From: Sediminitomix flava
GTDB taxonomy: Bacteria > Bacteroidota > Bacteroidia > Cytophagales > Flammeovirgaceae
Assembly (NCBI RefSeq): GCF_003149185.1
Contig: NZ_QGDO01000003.1
Coordinates: forward strand, 496,001 to 560,000
DNA length: 64,000 nt
Direction: 5' to 3'
In this document: positions 38,373 through 47,142 of the stretch, piece by piece
Layout of the letters: every line of letters starts with the position of its first letter
Numbering within the stretch: the stretch's first letter is position 1
Made by a program: the position numbers and the translations under genes
Notes under the pieces: model-generated
Told to the model about the DNA's origin: nothing
What the model saw: only the letters and a program-made list of their open reading frames with translations
Databases searched by the model: none

Positions 38373-38897
38373 ATGAATCTTACCAAGCTTTTTTCCACTG
38401 TAAATCTAAAAGAATGGGTTGAAGAAAATAGAGCTCAACTCAAGCCTCCAGTAGCCAATAAAGTCGTATATGAAGATGGCGAATTTATCGTGATGGTTGT
38501 AGGAGGACCTAACAGCAGAAAAGATTATCACTTCAATGAGACCCCTGAGTTTTTCTATCAAGTAGAAGGCGATATTCTGCTTAAAATTATTGTTGATGGT
38601 GAATTTGTAGATGTACCGATCAAAGAAGGAGAAATCTATCTTTTACCATCAAATATTCCACACTCGCCAGTTCGTTATGAAAACACGATAGGTCTCGTAA
38701 TTGAGCAAAAGCGCCCCGAAGGGATGCTTGATGCTTGTGAATGGTATTGTGAGAACTGCGGAAATCAACTTTTCAGAGCACCATTCCCAATGGATGATAT
38801 TGTCAAAAGCCTTCCAACCATTTTCAATGAATTCTACCCAAATGAAGCATTAAGAACATGTGATAATTGCGGGACAGTCATGGAACCACCAAAATAG
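38373..38897 (+). CDS. 3-hydroxyanthranilate 3,4-dioxygenase
   Basis: A 174-residue cupin dioxygenase that opens the ring of 3-hydroxyanthranilate to 2-amino-3-carboxymuconate semialdehyde. The iron ligands are visible as H53, E59 and H97. The C-terminal rubredoxin-like site has two CxxC pairs (C126/C129 and C163/C166), present in the bacterial homodimeric enzyme and absent from the mammalian one. Spacing of all seven residues agrees with the well-studied Ralstonia/Cupriavidus enzyme to within two positions. Co-transcribed with its neighbours. Confidence 0.95.
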   Translation: MNLTKLFSTVNLKEWVEENRAQLKPPVANKVVYEDGEFIVMVVGGPNSRKDYHFNETPEFFYQVEGDILLKIIVDGEFVDVPIKEGEIYLLPSNIPHSPVRYENTIGLVIEQKRPEGMLDACEWYCENCGNQLFRAPFPMDDIVKSLPTIFNEFYPNEALRTCDNCGTVMEPPK

Positions 38898-38907
38898 ATT
38901 TCGTAGA

Positions 38908-38951
38908 ACCCACCCTTTATTCCCCTCCTTGGAGGGGAATAAAGGGTGGGT
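38908..38951. repeat. 44-bp near-perfect palindrome in the operon
   Basis: Arms ACCCACCCTTTATTCCCCTC and its complement (38908-38929 with 38930-38951), 21 bp pairing with a single mismatch at the centre. It fills most of the 88-bp gap between the dioxygenase and decarboxylase genes. Similar CCCCTCCTTGGAGGGG palindromes occur scattered in many Bacteroidota genomes. In RNA it would be a very stable hairpin; there is no T run, so it is not a typical terminator. Confidence 0.85.
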
Positions 38952-38985
38952 TTGAGAAGAGGAATTTACCAATGAACTCACAAGT

Positions 38986-40038
38986 ATGAACGTAGAACAC
39001 ACGCATTTAAAAATAGATATACACACCCATATCATGCCCGAAAAGATGCCTAAATGGGCAGAAAAGTTTGGGTATGGAGGATTTATCAGTCTAGATCATC
39101 ATAAGCCATGTTGTGCCCGAATGATGAAAGACGATCATTTCTTCAGAGAAGTACAAGACAACTGTTGGGACCCAGAAGCAAGGCTTAAAGATTGTCATCA
39201 TCATAGTATAGATGTACAAGTCCTTTCAACCATTCCTGTATTATTCAACTATTGGGCAAAGCCAAAAGATTGCCTGGAAGTCTCTCGATTCTTGAACGAT
39301 CATATTGCTAGTATCGTGGCAGATTACCCCGATCGCTTTATCGGTTTAGGGACAGTCCCATTACAAGACCCTGATTTGGCGATCAAAGAAATGGAGCGTT
39401 GTATAAAAGAGTTGGGAATGGCGGGTATTGAGATTGGCTCTCATGTAAATGGATGGAATCTAGATCACGAAAAACTGTTCCCATTTTTTGAGGCTGCAGA
39501 AGAATTAGGGGCTAGTCTTTTTGTACATCCTTGGGATATGATGGGACAAGAAAAGATGCCGAAATATTGGTTGCCTTGGCTTGTAGGAATGCCTGCCGAA
39601 ACATCGTTAGCAATTTGTTCGATGATCTTCGGTGGAGTATTCGAAAGACTACCAAAGCTGAAGGTCGCTTTTGCACATGGTGGAGGTTCTTTCCCCGCAA
39701 CCATCGGACGAATCGAACATGGTTATAATGTTCGCCCAGACCTTTGTGCCGTAGATAATCCGATTAATCCGAAAGAATATTTAGGGAAGTTCTATTTAGA
39801 CTCATTGGTCCATGATCCTCAAATGTTGCGTTATATCGTTGATCTGATGGGAGCTGACAGAATCGCTTTAGGAACAGATTATCCATTTCCATTGGGAGAA
39901 CTGGAGCCTGGAAAACTGATTGAATCAATGGATGATTTCTCACCTGAGTTGAAAAGACAATTGCTATCAGGTACAGCCCTTGATTGGTTAGGTTTGGAAA
40001 AGGAGCAGTTTATAGGGGTTAGAAAAGGTATTATTTAA
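38986..40038 (+). CDS. 2-amino-3-carboxymuconate 6-semialdehyde decarboxylase (ACMSD)
   Basis: A 350-residue metal-dependent amidohydrolase-fold decarboxylase that turns ACMS into 2-aminomuconate semialdehyde. The zinc ligands are visible: H13 and H15 in DIHTH, H181 in FVHPWD, H231 in AFAHGGG, and D298 in LGTDYPFP. Sequence blocks such as LSTIPVLFNYWAKP and VPLQDPDLAIKE are characteristic of ACMSD. The ATG at 38986 puts a short MNVEHTH tail before the first strand and is the only good start. The gene for the formamidase starts 12 bp after it. Confidence 0.93.
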   Translation: MNVEHTHLKIDIHTHIMPEKMPKWAEKFGYGGFISLDHHKPCCARMMKDDHFFREVQDNCWDPEARLKDCHHHSIDVQVLSTIPVLFNYWAKPKDCLEVSRFLNDHIASIVADYPDRFIGLGTVPLQDPDLAIKEMERCIKELGMAGIEIGSHVNGWNLDHEKLFPFFEAAEELGASLFVHPWDMMGQEKMPKYWLPWLVGMPAETSLAICSMIFGGVFERLPKLKVAFAHGGGSFPATIGRIEHGYNVRPDLCAVDNPINPKEYLGKFYLDSLVHDPQMLRYIVDLMGADRIALGTDYPFPLGELEPGKLIESMDDFSPELKRQLLSGTALDWLGLEKEQFIGVRKGII

Positions 40039-40050
40039 AGCTTACTGCTT

Positions 40051-40869
40051 ATGGATTTCTTACTTAAAATAGGTAGTCAGACTTTTCGTGTAGATCATAA
40101 GCACCCGATACATATCAGCATCCCTTTACTTTTTAATGGACCTCAACCCAACACTTATGATATCCCAATAGCAAAGTCGCAAGCTTATCAAGGAGAGGGT
40201 TGGGTAGGAGATGTCCGAGAAGGAAGTGGTTGTAATTTTGAAACCTATGAATTTACACCTCATTGTAATGGGACACATACCGAATGTATCGGGCATATCT
40301 CAGAAGAAAGAATCTCTGTCCATCATCAGTTAAAAGACAGTTTGATTCCTTCAACTGTGATAAGTGTCGAACCTCAATTGGGGCGAGAAGTATCCGATCA
40401 GTATTTACCCGAGTTGGATGCTAATGATTTGGTGATCACGAAAGCTACAATCGAAAATGCTTTGAATGTGATGGATGGCTTTCTTGATGCTTTGATCATT
40501 CGGACACTTCCCAATTCTGAAACCAAGAAAGAAAGAAGATACGCTGAAAAAAATCCTGCTTTTTTCACGATAGAAGCAATGGAATATATCAGAGATTTGG
40601 GAGTAAAACACTTGTTGATTGATCTTCCTTCAGTAGATAGAACATTTGATGAAGGTCGGTTGACTGCTCATCACATTTTTTGGGAAATGCCTTTAGGTTC
40701 TCATACTGTCGATATAGAAAAGGTATCTGAAAAGAGTATTACTGAAATGATTTTCGTTCCAAACGAAGTTTTAGATGGTCATTACCTTCTCAATCTTCAA
40801 ATGGCAGCATTCGTTTCAGACGCTTCACCTAGCAGACCAATACTATATGAATTAGAAGCAATAGACTAA
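40051..40869 (+). CDS. Cyclase-family (kynurenine formamidase-like) hydrolase
   Basis: A 272-residue protein of the cyclase family (PF04199). The metal-binding motif HxGTHxDxxxH appears as H71-C-N-G-T-H76-T-E78-C-I-G-H82, with Glu in place of Asp and one extra residue before GTH. The family includes KynB, which hydrolyses N-formylkynurenine to kynurenine and formate. Its place between ACMSD and kynureninase supports this role, though it is longer than KynB (about 210 residues), with an N-terminal extension. No other formamidase is in the window. A repeat-bearing gap of 170 bp follows. Confidence 0.8.
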   Translation: MDFLLKIGSQTFRVDHKHPIHISIPLLFNGPQPNTYDIPIAKSQAYQGEGWVGDVREGSGCNFETYEFTPHCNGTHTECIGHISEERISVHHQLKDSLIPSTVISVEPQLGREVSDQYLPELDANDLVITKATIENALNVMDGFLDALIIRTLPNSETKKERRYAEKNPAFFTIEAMEYIRDLGVKHLLIDLPSVDRTFDEGRLTAHHIFWEMPLGSHTVDIEKVSEKSITEMIFVPNEVLDGHYLLNLQMAAFVSDASPSRPILYELEAID

Positions 40870-40885
40870 AGTTGATTATCGAATT

Positions 40886-40913
40886 GTAGAGACAAGGCAT
40901 GCCTTGTCTCTAC
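40886..40913. repeat. 28-bp perfect palindrome, copy 2
   Basis: Identical to the 28-bp palindrome at 37477-37504 in the same orientation (a palindrome has none by itself, but the matching flank lies to the right in both). It lies 16 bp after the formamidase stop codon. Confidence 0.9.
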
Positions 40914-41039
40914 GCTGTGGATAGTGGATTTTTTATTAAGCTTAAAGAACTCTCAATAGAATTGTGAAGGTCAAGACAAAAGAAAAAGAGCAATACTAAC
41001 CAATTCAATTATTTAAAAACCATAAACTAACGACTCAAG

Positions 41040-42302
41040 ATGGAATACAGTAATAATAAAGAATATGCTTTACGATTAGATCAAGAAGATCCATTACGCT
41101 CGTATAGAGATAAATTTCACCACCCAGTCCAATCCAACGGACAGCCTTATATCTACATGTGTGGAAACTCACTTGGCTTACAACCTAAAGCTGTAAGGGA
41201 ATATGTAGAGCAAGAATTAAAAGATTGGGAAAACCTAGGTGTGGAAGGACACTTTCATGCGAAAAACCCTTGGATGCCTTACCATGAATTTCTCACTGAA
41301 AATATGGCAAAGATTGTCGGTGGAAAAGCAAGTGAGGTGGTTGTGATGAATACGTTGACGGTTAATCTTCACTTGATGATGGTTTCTTTTTACCGTCCGA
41401 CAACTGAGCGTTATAAAATCATTATGGAATATTCCGCTTTTCCATCAGATCAATATGCAGTCCAATCACAAGTGAGTTTTCATGGTTTTGATCCTAAAGA
41501 ATCAATCATAGAATTGAAACCAAGAGAAGGAGAAAGTCTATTGCGAACAGAAGATATTTTGGAAGTCATCGAGCAAGAAGGTGATGCCGTTGCTTTGGTG
41601 ATGCTTGGAGGGGTAAATTACTATACAGGGCAGTTTTTTGAACTTGATAAGATTACAGAAAAAGGGCATGAAAAAGGCTGCATGGTTGGTTTTGATTTGG
41701 CCCATGCGGTTGGAAATGTAAAACTCAAATTACACGAATGGAATATAGATTTTGCCGTTTGGTGTACCTACAAATATCTCAATTCGGGACCTGGAAGTAT
41801 CGCAGGCTGTTTTGTCCATGAAAATCATGCTGAAAGAGATGATCTTCCTCGATTTGCGGGTTGGTGGGGACATGATAAGGACACTCGTTTCTTGATGGGA
41901 CCAGATTTTAATCCAATCAAAGGAGCTGAAGGTTGGCAACTGAGTAATCCGCCAATTCTACCCTTGGCAGCATTGCGAGCATCCTTAGATTTATTTGGTG
42001 AAGTGGGAATAGATGCACTCGTAGAGAAGTCAAGAAAATTGGTTGCCTATCTTGAATATTCTCTGTCCGAATTAAATAATGAGAGAATAGAAGTGATAAG
42101 TCCTAAGGTCGAAAAGGAGAGAGGTTGTCAAATATCTATCCGAGTGATTGATACAGATAAAAGTTTATTCGAAGCCATTTCTGAGAAAGGAGTAATTGCT
42201 GATTGGAGAGAGCCAGATGTGATCCGAATCGCACCCGTACCATTCTATAATAGTTTTTCAGATATCTATGAGTTTGTTCAAATCTTGAAATCAGTGCTTT
42301 AA
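41040..42302 (+). CDS. kynU: Kynureninase
   Basis: A 420-residue PLP enzyme that cleaves 3-hydroxykynurenine to 3-hydroxyanthranilate and alanine (or kynurenine to anthranilate). The PLP lysine is K245 in WCTYKYLNSGPG; D219 and H222 in FDLAHAVGN contact the cofactor. The blocks PRFAGWWGHD and FQLSNPP-like GWQLSNPPI are hallmarks of the family. Length is standard. The monooxygenase gene starts 3 bp after the stop codon, so the two are tightly coupled. Confidence 0.96.
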   Translation: MEYSNNKEYALRLDQEDPLRSYRDKFHHPVQSNGQPYIYMCGNSLGLQPKAVREYVEQELKDWENLGVEGHFHAKNPWMPYHEFLTENMAKIVGGKASEVVVMNTLTVNLHLMMVSFYRPTTERYKIIMEYSAFPSDQYAVQSQVSFHGFDPKESIIELKPREGESLLRTEDILEVIEQEGDAVALVMLGGVNYYTGQFFELDKITEKGHEKGCMVGFDLAHAVGNVKLKLHEWNIDFAVWCTYKYLNSGPGSIAGCFVHENHAERDDLPRFAGWWGHDKDTRFLMGPDFNPIKGAEGWQLSNPPILPLAALRASLDLFGEVGIDALVEKSRKLVAYLEYSLSELNNERIEVISPKVEKERGCQISIRVIDTDKSLFEAISEKGVIADWREPDVIRIAPVPFYNSFSDIYEFVQILKSVL

Positions 42303-42305
42303 ATC

Positions 42306-43649
42306 ATGGAAAAGAAAATTGCAATAGTAGGAGCAGGCTTATCGGGTTCGCTCTTGGCCATTATTCTAGCTAAAAAGGGCTATGACGTTGAAGTTTATGA
42401 ACGAAGACCCGATATGCGAAAAGTAGAAATATCTGCTGGGCGTTCAATCAACTTAGCACTTTCTGACAGAGGTATAAAAGCGCTAAAGTTAGCTGATTTG
42501 GATACTGATATTCTGAAAGAGGCTGTACCGATGTTTGGAAGGCAAATTCATTTATTAGGTGGTTCTGAAAACTTCCAATCTTATTCGGGAAGAGAAGGTG
42601 AGCATATCAATTCTGTTTCAAGAGGCGGATTGAATTGTCAGTTGATGGATAAAGTAGAAGGGCTAGGAATTCCAATATATTTCAATCAGAAGTGTTTGGG
42701 AATGGACTACAAGTCTTCAACACTATCTTTTTTGAATGAAGAAACCAAAGAAGAATATTTGATAGAAGTTGAAACGGCTATCGCTACCGACGGGGCTGGC
42801 TCGGCAATCAGAAACGATATGCAGAAGAAATCGGCAAGTTTGCGTTTTAGTTTCTCAAAAGCATATCTAGACCACGGTTATAAGGAGTTGTGCATTCCTC
42901 CAACAGAAGATGGCGATTTCAGAATGGAGAAAAATGCATTGCACATTTGGCCTAGAGGTGGGTATATGCTTATAGCCTTACCAAATAAAGATGGAAGCTT
43001 TACGGTAACACTTTTTCATCCTTATGATGGAGAAAATGGTTTGGATGCTTTAAATACTTCTTCAAAAGCAAGAGTTTTTTTTGAAAAACAATTTCCAGAT
43101 GCTTTGGCATTAATGCCAAGCTTTGATGCTGATTGGGAAAATAATCCTACAAGTAGTTTGGCTACTGTAAAATGTTACCCTTGGCAAGTAGAAGGGAAAT
43201 CTTTGTTATTGGGAGATTCAGCACATGCGATTGTTCCTTTTTACGGACAAGGAATGAATTGTTCCTTTGAAGATTGTGTCGTTTTTGCTGAATATTTGGA
43301 GAAATATAAAGGTGATTGGGAGAAGATTTTTTCTGAATATCAGAAGAGCAGAAAGAAAGATACTGATGCCATAGCAACACTTGCGGAAGATAATTTTTAT
43401 GAAATGAGAGATCATGTTTCTGATGAAAATTTTATGAAGAAACGAAAGTTAGAAACAAAAATGGAGCAACAATTCCCCGAATATTATTCTAAATATTCTT
43501 TGGTCACCTTCAATGCTGATATTCCGTATTCAGAAGCCATGCGAAAAGGAAGAGCACAAGATCAGTTATTATTAGAAATTTGTAGGGAGACGGATGATCT
43601 TGATTCTCTTGACTTAGAGAAAATACTCCAACAGATCAAATCACTCTAA
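42306..43649 (+). CDS. kmo: Kynurenine 3-monooxygenase
   Basis: A 447-residue FAD-dependent hydroxylase that converts kynurenine to 3-hydroxykynurenine with NADPH and oxygen. The N-terminal dinucleotide loop is G9-A-G-L-S-G14. The second FAD motif is LLGDSAHAIVPFYGQGMN, where the GD and the PFYGQGMN segment are diagnostic of KMO rather than other flavin hydroxylases. The C-terminal helical region is basic and lacks a clear membrane anchor, as in bacterial KMO. It is the last gene of the operon, before a strong terminator. Confidence 0.95.
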   Translation: MEKKIAIVGAGLSGSLLAIILAKKGYDVEVYERRPDMRKVEISAGRSINLALSDRGIKALKLADLDTDILKEAVPMFGRQIHLLGGSENFQSYSGREGEHINSVSRGGLNCQLMDKVEGLGIPIYFNQKCLGMDYKSSTLSFLNEETKEEYLIEVETAIATDGAGSAIRNDMQKKSASLRFSFSKAYLDHGYKELCIPPTEDGDFRMEKNALHIWPRGGYMLIALPNKDGSFTVTLFHPYDGENGLDALNTSSKARVFFEKQFPDALALMPSFDADWENNPTSSLATVKCYPWQVEGKSLLLGDSAHAIVPFYGQGMNCSFEDCVVFAEYLEKYKGDWEKIFSEYQKSRKKDTDAIATLAEDNFYEMRDHVSDENFMKKRKLETKMEQQFPEYYSKYSLVTFNADIPYSEAMRKGRAQDQLLLEICRETDDLDSLDLEKILQQIKSL

Positions 43650-43669
43650 GTAGTTTTAATTCCACTAAA

Positions 43670-43708
43670 TCCCCAAGCTGTTTTACATGGCTTGGGGGTT
43701 CTTGTTTT
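43670..43708 (+). terminator. Terminator of the kynurenine operon
   Basis: An 8-bp GC-rich stem CCCCAAGC / GCTTGGGG (43671-43678 with 43690-43697) followed by GTTCTTGTTTTT. It is the only clear intrinsic terminator after the operon start. Confidence 0.8.
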
Positions 43709-43758
43709 TGCGTGTAAATAATTGTTGCTGCATGTATTTTTACTTAATATTCTTTAAA

Positions 43759-43772
43759 CACGTACAAACGTG
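43759..43772. promoter_or_regulatory. Short palindrome upstream of the transglutaminase-like gene
   Basis: CACGT-ACAA-ACGTG, a perfect 5-bp inverted repeat with a 4-bp spacer. It lies about 14 bp upstream of TACTTTTA (43786-43793), a -7-like sequence with one base different from consensus, so it would overlap the -33 region and could be an operator. Size and position are the only evidence. Confidence 0.25.
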
Positions 43773-43829
43773 CAGGTAAATTCCCTACTTTTAGGCGTAA
43801 AATAAACACTAACAAACATTCGACTATCC

Positions 43830-45026
43830 ATGAATTACAAACAATTTCTATATGCTTTCGCATTTGTAGGACTTGTTTCCTGTACGGAAAATAAAGTCTC
43901 AGATACCTACAAAAATGAGGTTAAAATCGCTTTACAGAATGCGAAAACAAATGCCAAAACTTTTGAAAAGGCATTTCAGCAAATTCCTACTGAACAAGCA
44001 GAAGGACTTTCATTTTTAGTGGCCAATATGCCTCAAAGAGACCTCGATTCTTTAACTACTGAATATTTATTGGAGAATATCGATTTGGCTTATAAAGCTA
44101 AAAACGAATTTGCATGGGCCAGAACGTTACCCGATTCAATCTTTTATAATGATGTACTACCGTATACGAGTTTGAATGAGCGAAGAGATAATTGGAGGGC
44201 AGATTTTTACAAGCGTTTTGCTCCAAAGGTAAAAGACGCAAAAGATATTTACGAAGCGATCCTTGCTGTAAATCAAAATATCATGGATGAGGTAGATGTG
44301 GTCTATTCTACAAAAAGACCAAAAGCAGATCAGAGTCCATACGAATCTATGGAATGTGGTTTAGCTTCTTGCACAGGGCTTTCGGTATTGTTGACAGATG
44401 CGTTTCGTTCGGTTGGTATTCCTGCCCGTATTGCTGGTACGCCAAATTGGACAACCAAGGTTGGAAATCACAATTGGGTAGAGGTTTATATAGATGGTGA
44501 ATGGAAGTTTACCGAGTATTATTATCCAGGACAATTTGATGATGCATGGTTCTTAGGTGATGCAGGAAAAGCAAACCCAAATGACCCTAAAAATTGGATT
44601 TACGCTTCATCTTTCAAAAAACAGCCTTACCATTTCCCCCTTGTTTGGGACCTTTCTATCGAATACGTAAATGCAGAAAATGTAACTGACAGATATATCA
44701 AACTTTTTGAGGCTAAAGAAGCTAAACTAGCCGCTGAAAAGGATGGCAAAATACCTGTTCATATTTTATTGTTCAAAGACCAATCATGTTCTCCTGGAGA
44801 TGGAAGAGTGGTACAAGAATTAGTCGTGAAAGTAGATGGTAAAGAAATAGCAAGAGGGAATTCGGCAGGGCCACAAGAGGATATGAATAAGTTTTTCTCA
44901 TTCAGAATTGAGCAAAATGCCAAATTTACGGTGGACTTTAAAGATGAAAGAGGATTGACTAAAACAAAGTCATTGAAAGCAGCTAAAGTCAATGAGCAAT
45001 TCAGACTTTATGTACAAGAGTTGTAA
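43830..45026 (+). CDS. Transglutaminase-like lipoprotein
   Basis: A 398-residue exported protein with lipobox GLVSC (C18). The transglutaminase core is at about 175-232: the nucleophile C181 in ASCTGLSVLLTDAFRSVGIPAR and H214 in NHNWVEVYIDGEW. The third catalytic residue, normally Asp, is Glu (E229 in KFTEYYYP). The C-terminal part (about 290-398) is a beta-sandwich resembling carbohydrate- or peptide-binding domains. It may be a surface peptidase or cross-linking enzyme. The following GH97 gene begins 28 bp after it, so the two may form an operon. Confidence 0.75.
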   Translation: MNYKQFLYAFAFVGLVSCTENKVSDTYKNEVKIALQNAKTNAKTFEKAFQQIPTEQAEGLSFLVANMPQRDLDSLTTEYLLENIDLAYKAKNEFAWARTLPDSIFYNDVLPYTSLNERRDNWRADFYKRFAPKVKDAKDIYEAILAVNQNIMDEVDVVYSTKRPKADQSPYESMECGLASCTGLSVLLTDAFRSVGIPARIAGTPNWTTKVGNHNWVEVYIDGEWKFTEYYYPGQFDDAWFLGDAGKANPNDPKNWIYASSFKKQPYHFPLVWDLSIEYVNAENVTDRYIKLFEAKEAKLAAEKDGKIPVHILLFKDQSCSPGDGRVVQELVVKVDGKEIARGNSAGPQEDMNKFFSFRIEQNAKFTVDFKDERGLTKTKSLKAAKVNEQFRLYVQEL

Positions 45027-45054
45027 TCCTTTTCACTCAAGATCAAAAATCAAT

Positions 45055-47070
45055 ATGCTTAAAAAATATTCATTAGTGTATCTATTTTTCTTGGGGTTTA
45101 CACTTACAGGTTTTTCTCAAGAACAATTAAAGTCTCCAAATGGAAGACTGAATATGGAATTCAACTTAGATGCGAAAGGTATTGCATACTATAGTTTGAC
45201 TTTCGAAAATCAAAGGCTTTTAGCTCCTTCAAAATTAGGATTTAAATTAAAAGAGCAAGATGATTTATTGGAAGGTTTTAAAATTAAAAATGTCAGTTCA
45301 AACTCTTCTGATGAACGCTGGTCACAAGTATGGGGAGAAAGGAAAGAAATCCGAGACCATTTCAATGAATTGAAAATAGAGTTGGTTGAAGACAAAGAAA
45401 ATGCACGTCAGCTTAATATTTTCTTCAGATTGTATGATGATGGATTTGCTTTCAGATATGAAATCCCAGAACAAGAATACCTAAAAGACTTTATCATTAT
45501 GTCTGAAGAGTCTGAATTTGCACTAACAGATAATCATAAGACTTGGTGGATTTGGGCTGATTACAATACTTACGAAAAGTTGTATCAAGAAACATCATTG
45601 AAAGAAGCTACTTGGGCTGCTACACCTGTAACTATGAAATCAAAAGAGGGTATTTACCTTTCTTTTCATGAAGCCAACTTGACTGATTATGCGGGAATGA
45701 CTTTCAAACAGAAGAAAGGAAGTTTGACCTATAAATCAGAATTGGTACCATGGGCAAATGGTGATAAAGTAAGAACTTCTGCGCCAATGAAAACACCTTG
45801 GCGTACTGTTCAAGTTTCGGAAGATGCCAAAGGGCTGACCCAGTCTGATCTGATCTTAAATTTGAATGAACCAAATAAACTTGAAGATACATCATGGATT
45901 CAGCCCATGAAATACATTGGGATTTGGTGGGGAATGCATATCGGAACACAGACTTGGCATGAAGGTGACAGACATGGTGCTACTACCGAAAATGCTTTGA
46001 AATATATTGACTTTGCCAAAGCACATCAGATAGAAGGAGTTGTTTTTGAAGGCTGGAATGATGGCTGGGCCAACTGGGGTGGAAAAGATGCTTTCGACCA
46101 AATTACACCTGCGGCAGATTTTGATTTTGAAAAAGTAGCGAAATATGCTCATGAAAATGGGGTAGAAATGATGGGCCATCATGAAACAGGAGGAGATATT
46201 CCTTCTTATGAAAAATTTATGGATGATGCTTTCAAACTTTGTCAAGACAATCACGTAAAAGCCGTAAAAACGGGTTATGCAGGAGGTATTTATCCTAGAG
46301 GTGAACACCATCACGGTCAATTTATGGTCAGACATTATCGAAAAGTGGTCGAAACGGCTGCCAAATATCAGATCATGCTCAATGTCCATGAACCGATCAA
46401 AGACACAGGAATTCGAAGAACTTATCCGAATATGATGACACGAGAAGGTGTTCGTGGTATGGAGTGGAATGGTTGGAGTGATGGAAACCCACCTTCTCAT
46501 ACCTGTATTTTACCTTTTACAAGACAACTTTCTGGACCGTTGGATTATACTCCGGGTATTTTTGACCCAACCTATGAAACGGCAGGAGAAAGAGTAAAAT
46601 GGAATGCATTAGATCAAGGAACGGCAAGAGTACAAACTACGGTAGCGAAACAGTTGGCTTTGGCTGTTGTACTTTATAGTCCTTTCCAAATGTCTAGTGA
46701 TGTGATTGAAAATTATGTAGGCGATCCTGCCTTTAAGTTTTTAGAAGACTTTAATGCAGACTGTGACGAAAGTATTACCCTAAATGGTGAAATAGGTGAG
46801 TTCATTACTGTGGCAAGGCGTAGTGATACTGCTTGGTTTGTGGGTAGTATTACAAATGAAGATAAAAGAGAACTAAAAATTTCTTTAGACTTTTTAGAGG
46901 AAGGCAAAAAGTATAAAGCAGGAATTTATGCAGATGCTAAAGATGCGGATTGGAAAACGAATCCTACAGCAATTCATATTTCTTCTAAGGTTGTAGAGAA
47001 AGGAGATACCTTGATTATGAATTTAGCAAAAGGAGGAGGGCAAGCAATAAGTCTAATTCCTATTGAGTAG
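45055..47070 (+). CDS. Glycoside hydrolase family 97 (SusB-like)
   Basis: A 671-residue exported glycosidase; a signal peptide ends at FSQ (about 22). I chose the ATG at 45055 because it directly begins the signal peptide; an upstream in-frame ATG at 44992 overlaps the previous gene. The N-terminal beta-sandwich (25-280), the catalytic barrel (290-560) and the C-terminal domain match GH97. The barrel shows VKTGYAGG, PRGEHHHGQ, VHEP (E446) and RQLSGPLDYTPG. These blocks resemble SusB, the inverting alpha-glucosidase, and not the retaining GH97 enzymes that use Asp. Substrate is probably an alpha-glucan or alpha-galactoside. Confidence 0.9.
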   Translation: MLKKYSLVYLFFLGFTLTGFSQEQLKSPNGRLNMEFNLDAKGIAYYSLTFENQRLLAPSKLGFKLKEQDDLLEGFKIKNVSSNSSDERWSQVWGERKEIRDHFNELKIELVEDKENARQLNIFFRLYDDGFAFRYEIPEQEYLKDFIIMSEESEFALTDNHKTWWIWADYNTYEKLYQETSLKEATWAATPVTMKSKEGIYLSFHEANLTDYAGMTFKQKKGSLTYKSELVPWANGDKVRTSAPMKTPWRTVQVSEDAKGLTQSDLILNLNEPNKLEDTSWIQPMKYIGIWWGMHIGTQTWHEGDRHGATTENALKYIDFAKAHQIEGVVFEGWNDGWANWGGKDAFDQITPAADFDFEKVAKYAHENGVEMMGHHETGGDIPSYEKFMDDAFKLCQDNHVKAVKTGYAGGIYPRGEHHHGQFMVRHYRKVVETAAKYQIMLNVHEPIKDTGIRRTYPNMMTREGVRGMEWNGWSDGNPPSHTCILPFTRQLSGPLDYTPGIFDPTYETAGERVKWNALDQGTARVQTTVAKQLALAVVLYSPFQMSSDVIENYVGDPAFKFLEDFNADCDESITLNGEIGEFITVARRSDTAWFVGSITNEDKRELKISLDFLEEGKKYKAGIYADAKDADWKTNPTAIHISSKVVEKGDTLIMNLAKGGGQAISLIPIE

Positions 47071-47094
47071 AACTTTTAGTGAAACATATAGATT

Positions 47095-47129
47095 TAAAGG
47101 CTGTCATTATATTGTGGCAGTCTTTTTTT
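47095..47129 (+). terminator. Terminator after GH97
   Basis: An 8-bp stem with two G-T pairs, GGCTGTCA / TGGCAGTC (47099-47106 with 47115-47122), followed by seven T. It ends 14 bp before the convergent diacylglycerol kinase gene. Confidence 0.75.
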
Positions 47130-47142
47130 ATTCATATGCTTA

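Noticed and set aside
44992-45054. Upstream start for the GH97 gene
   Set aside because: It overlaps the previous gene and would put 21 polar residues before a normal signal peptide.
45892-46500. 202-codon minus-strand frame inside the GH97 gene
   Set aside because: It is antisense to the conserved catalytic barrel, rich in His/Ser/Phe as expected for a shadow, and has no start context.
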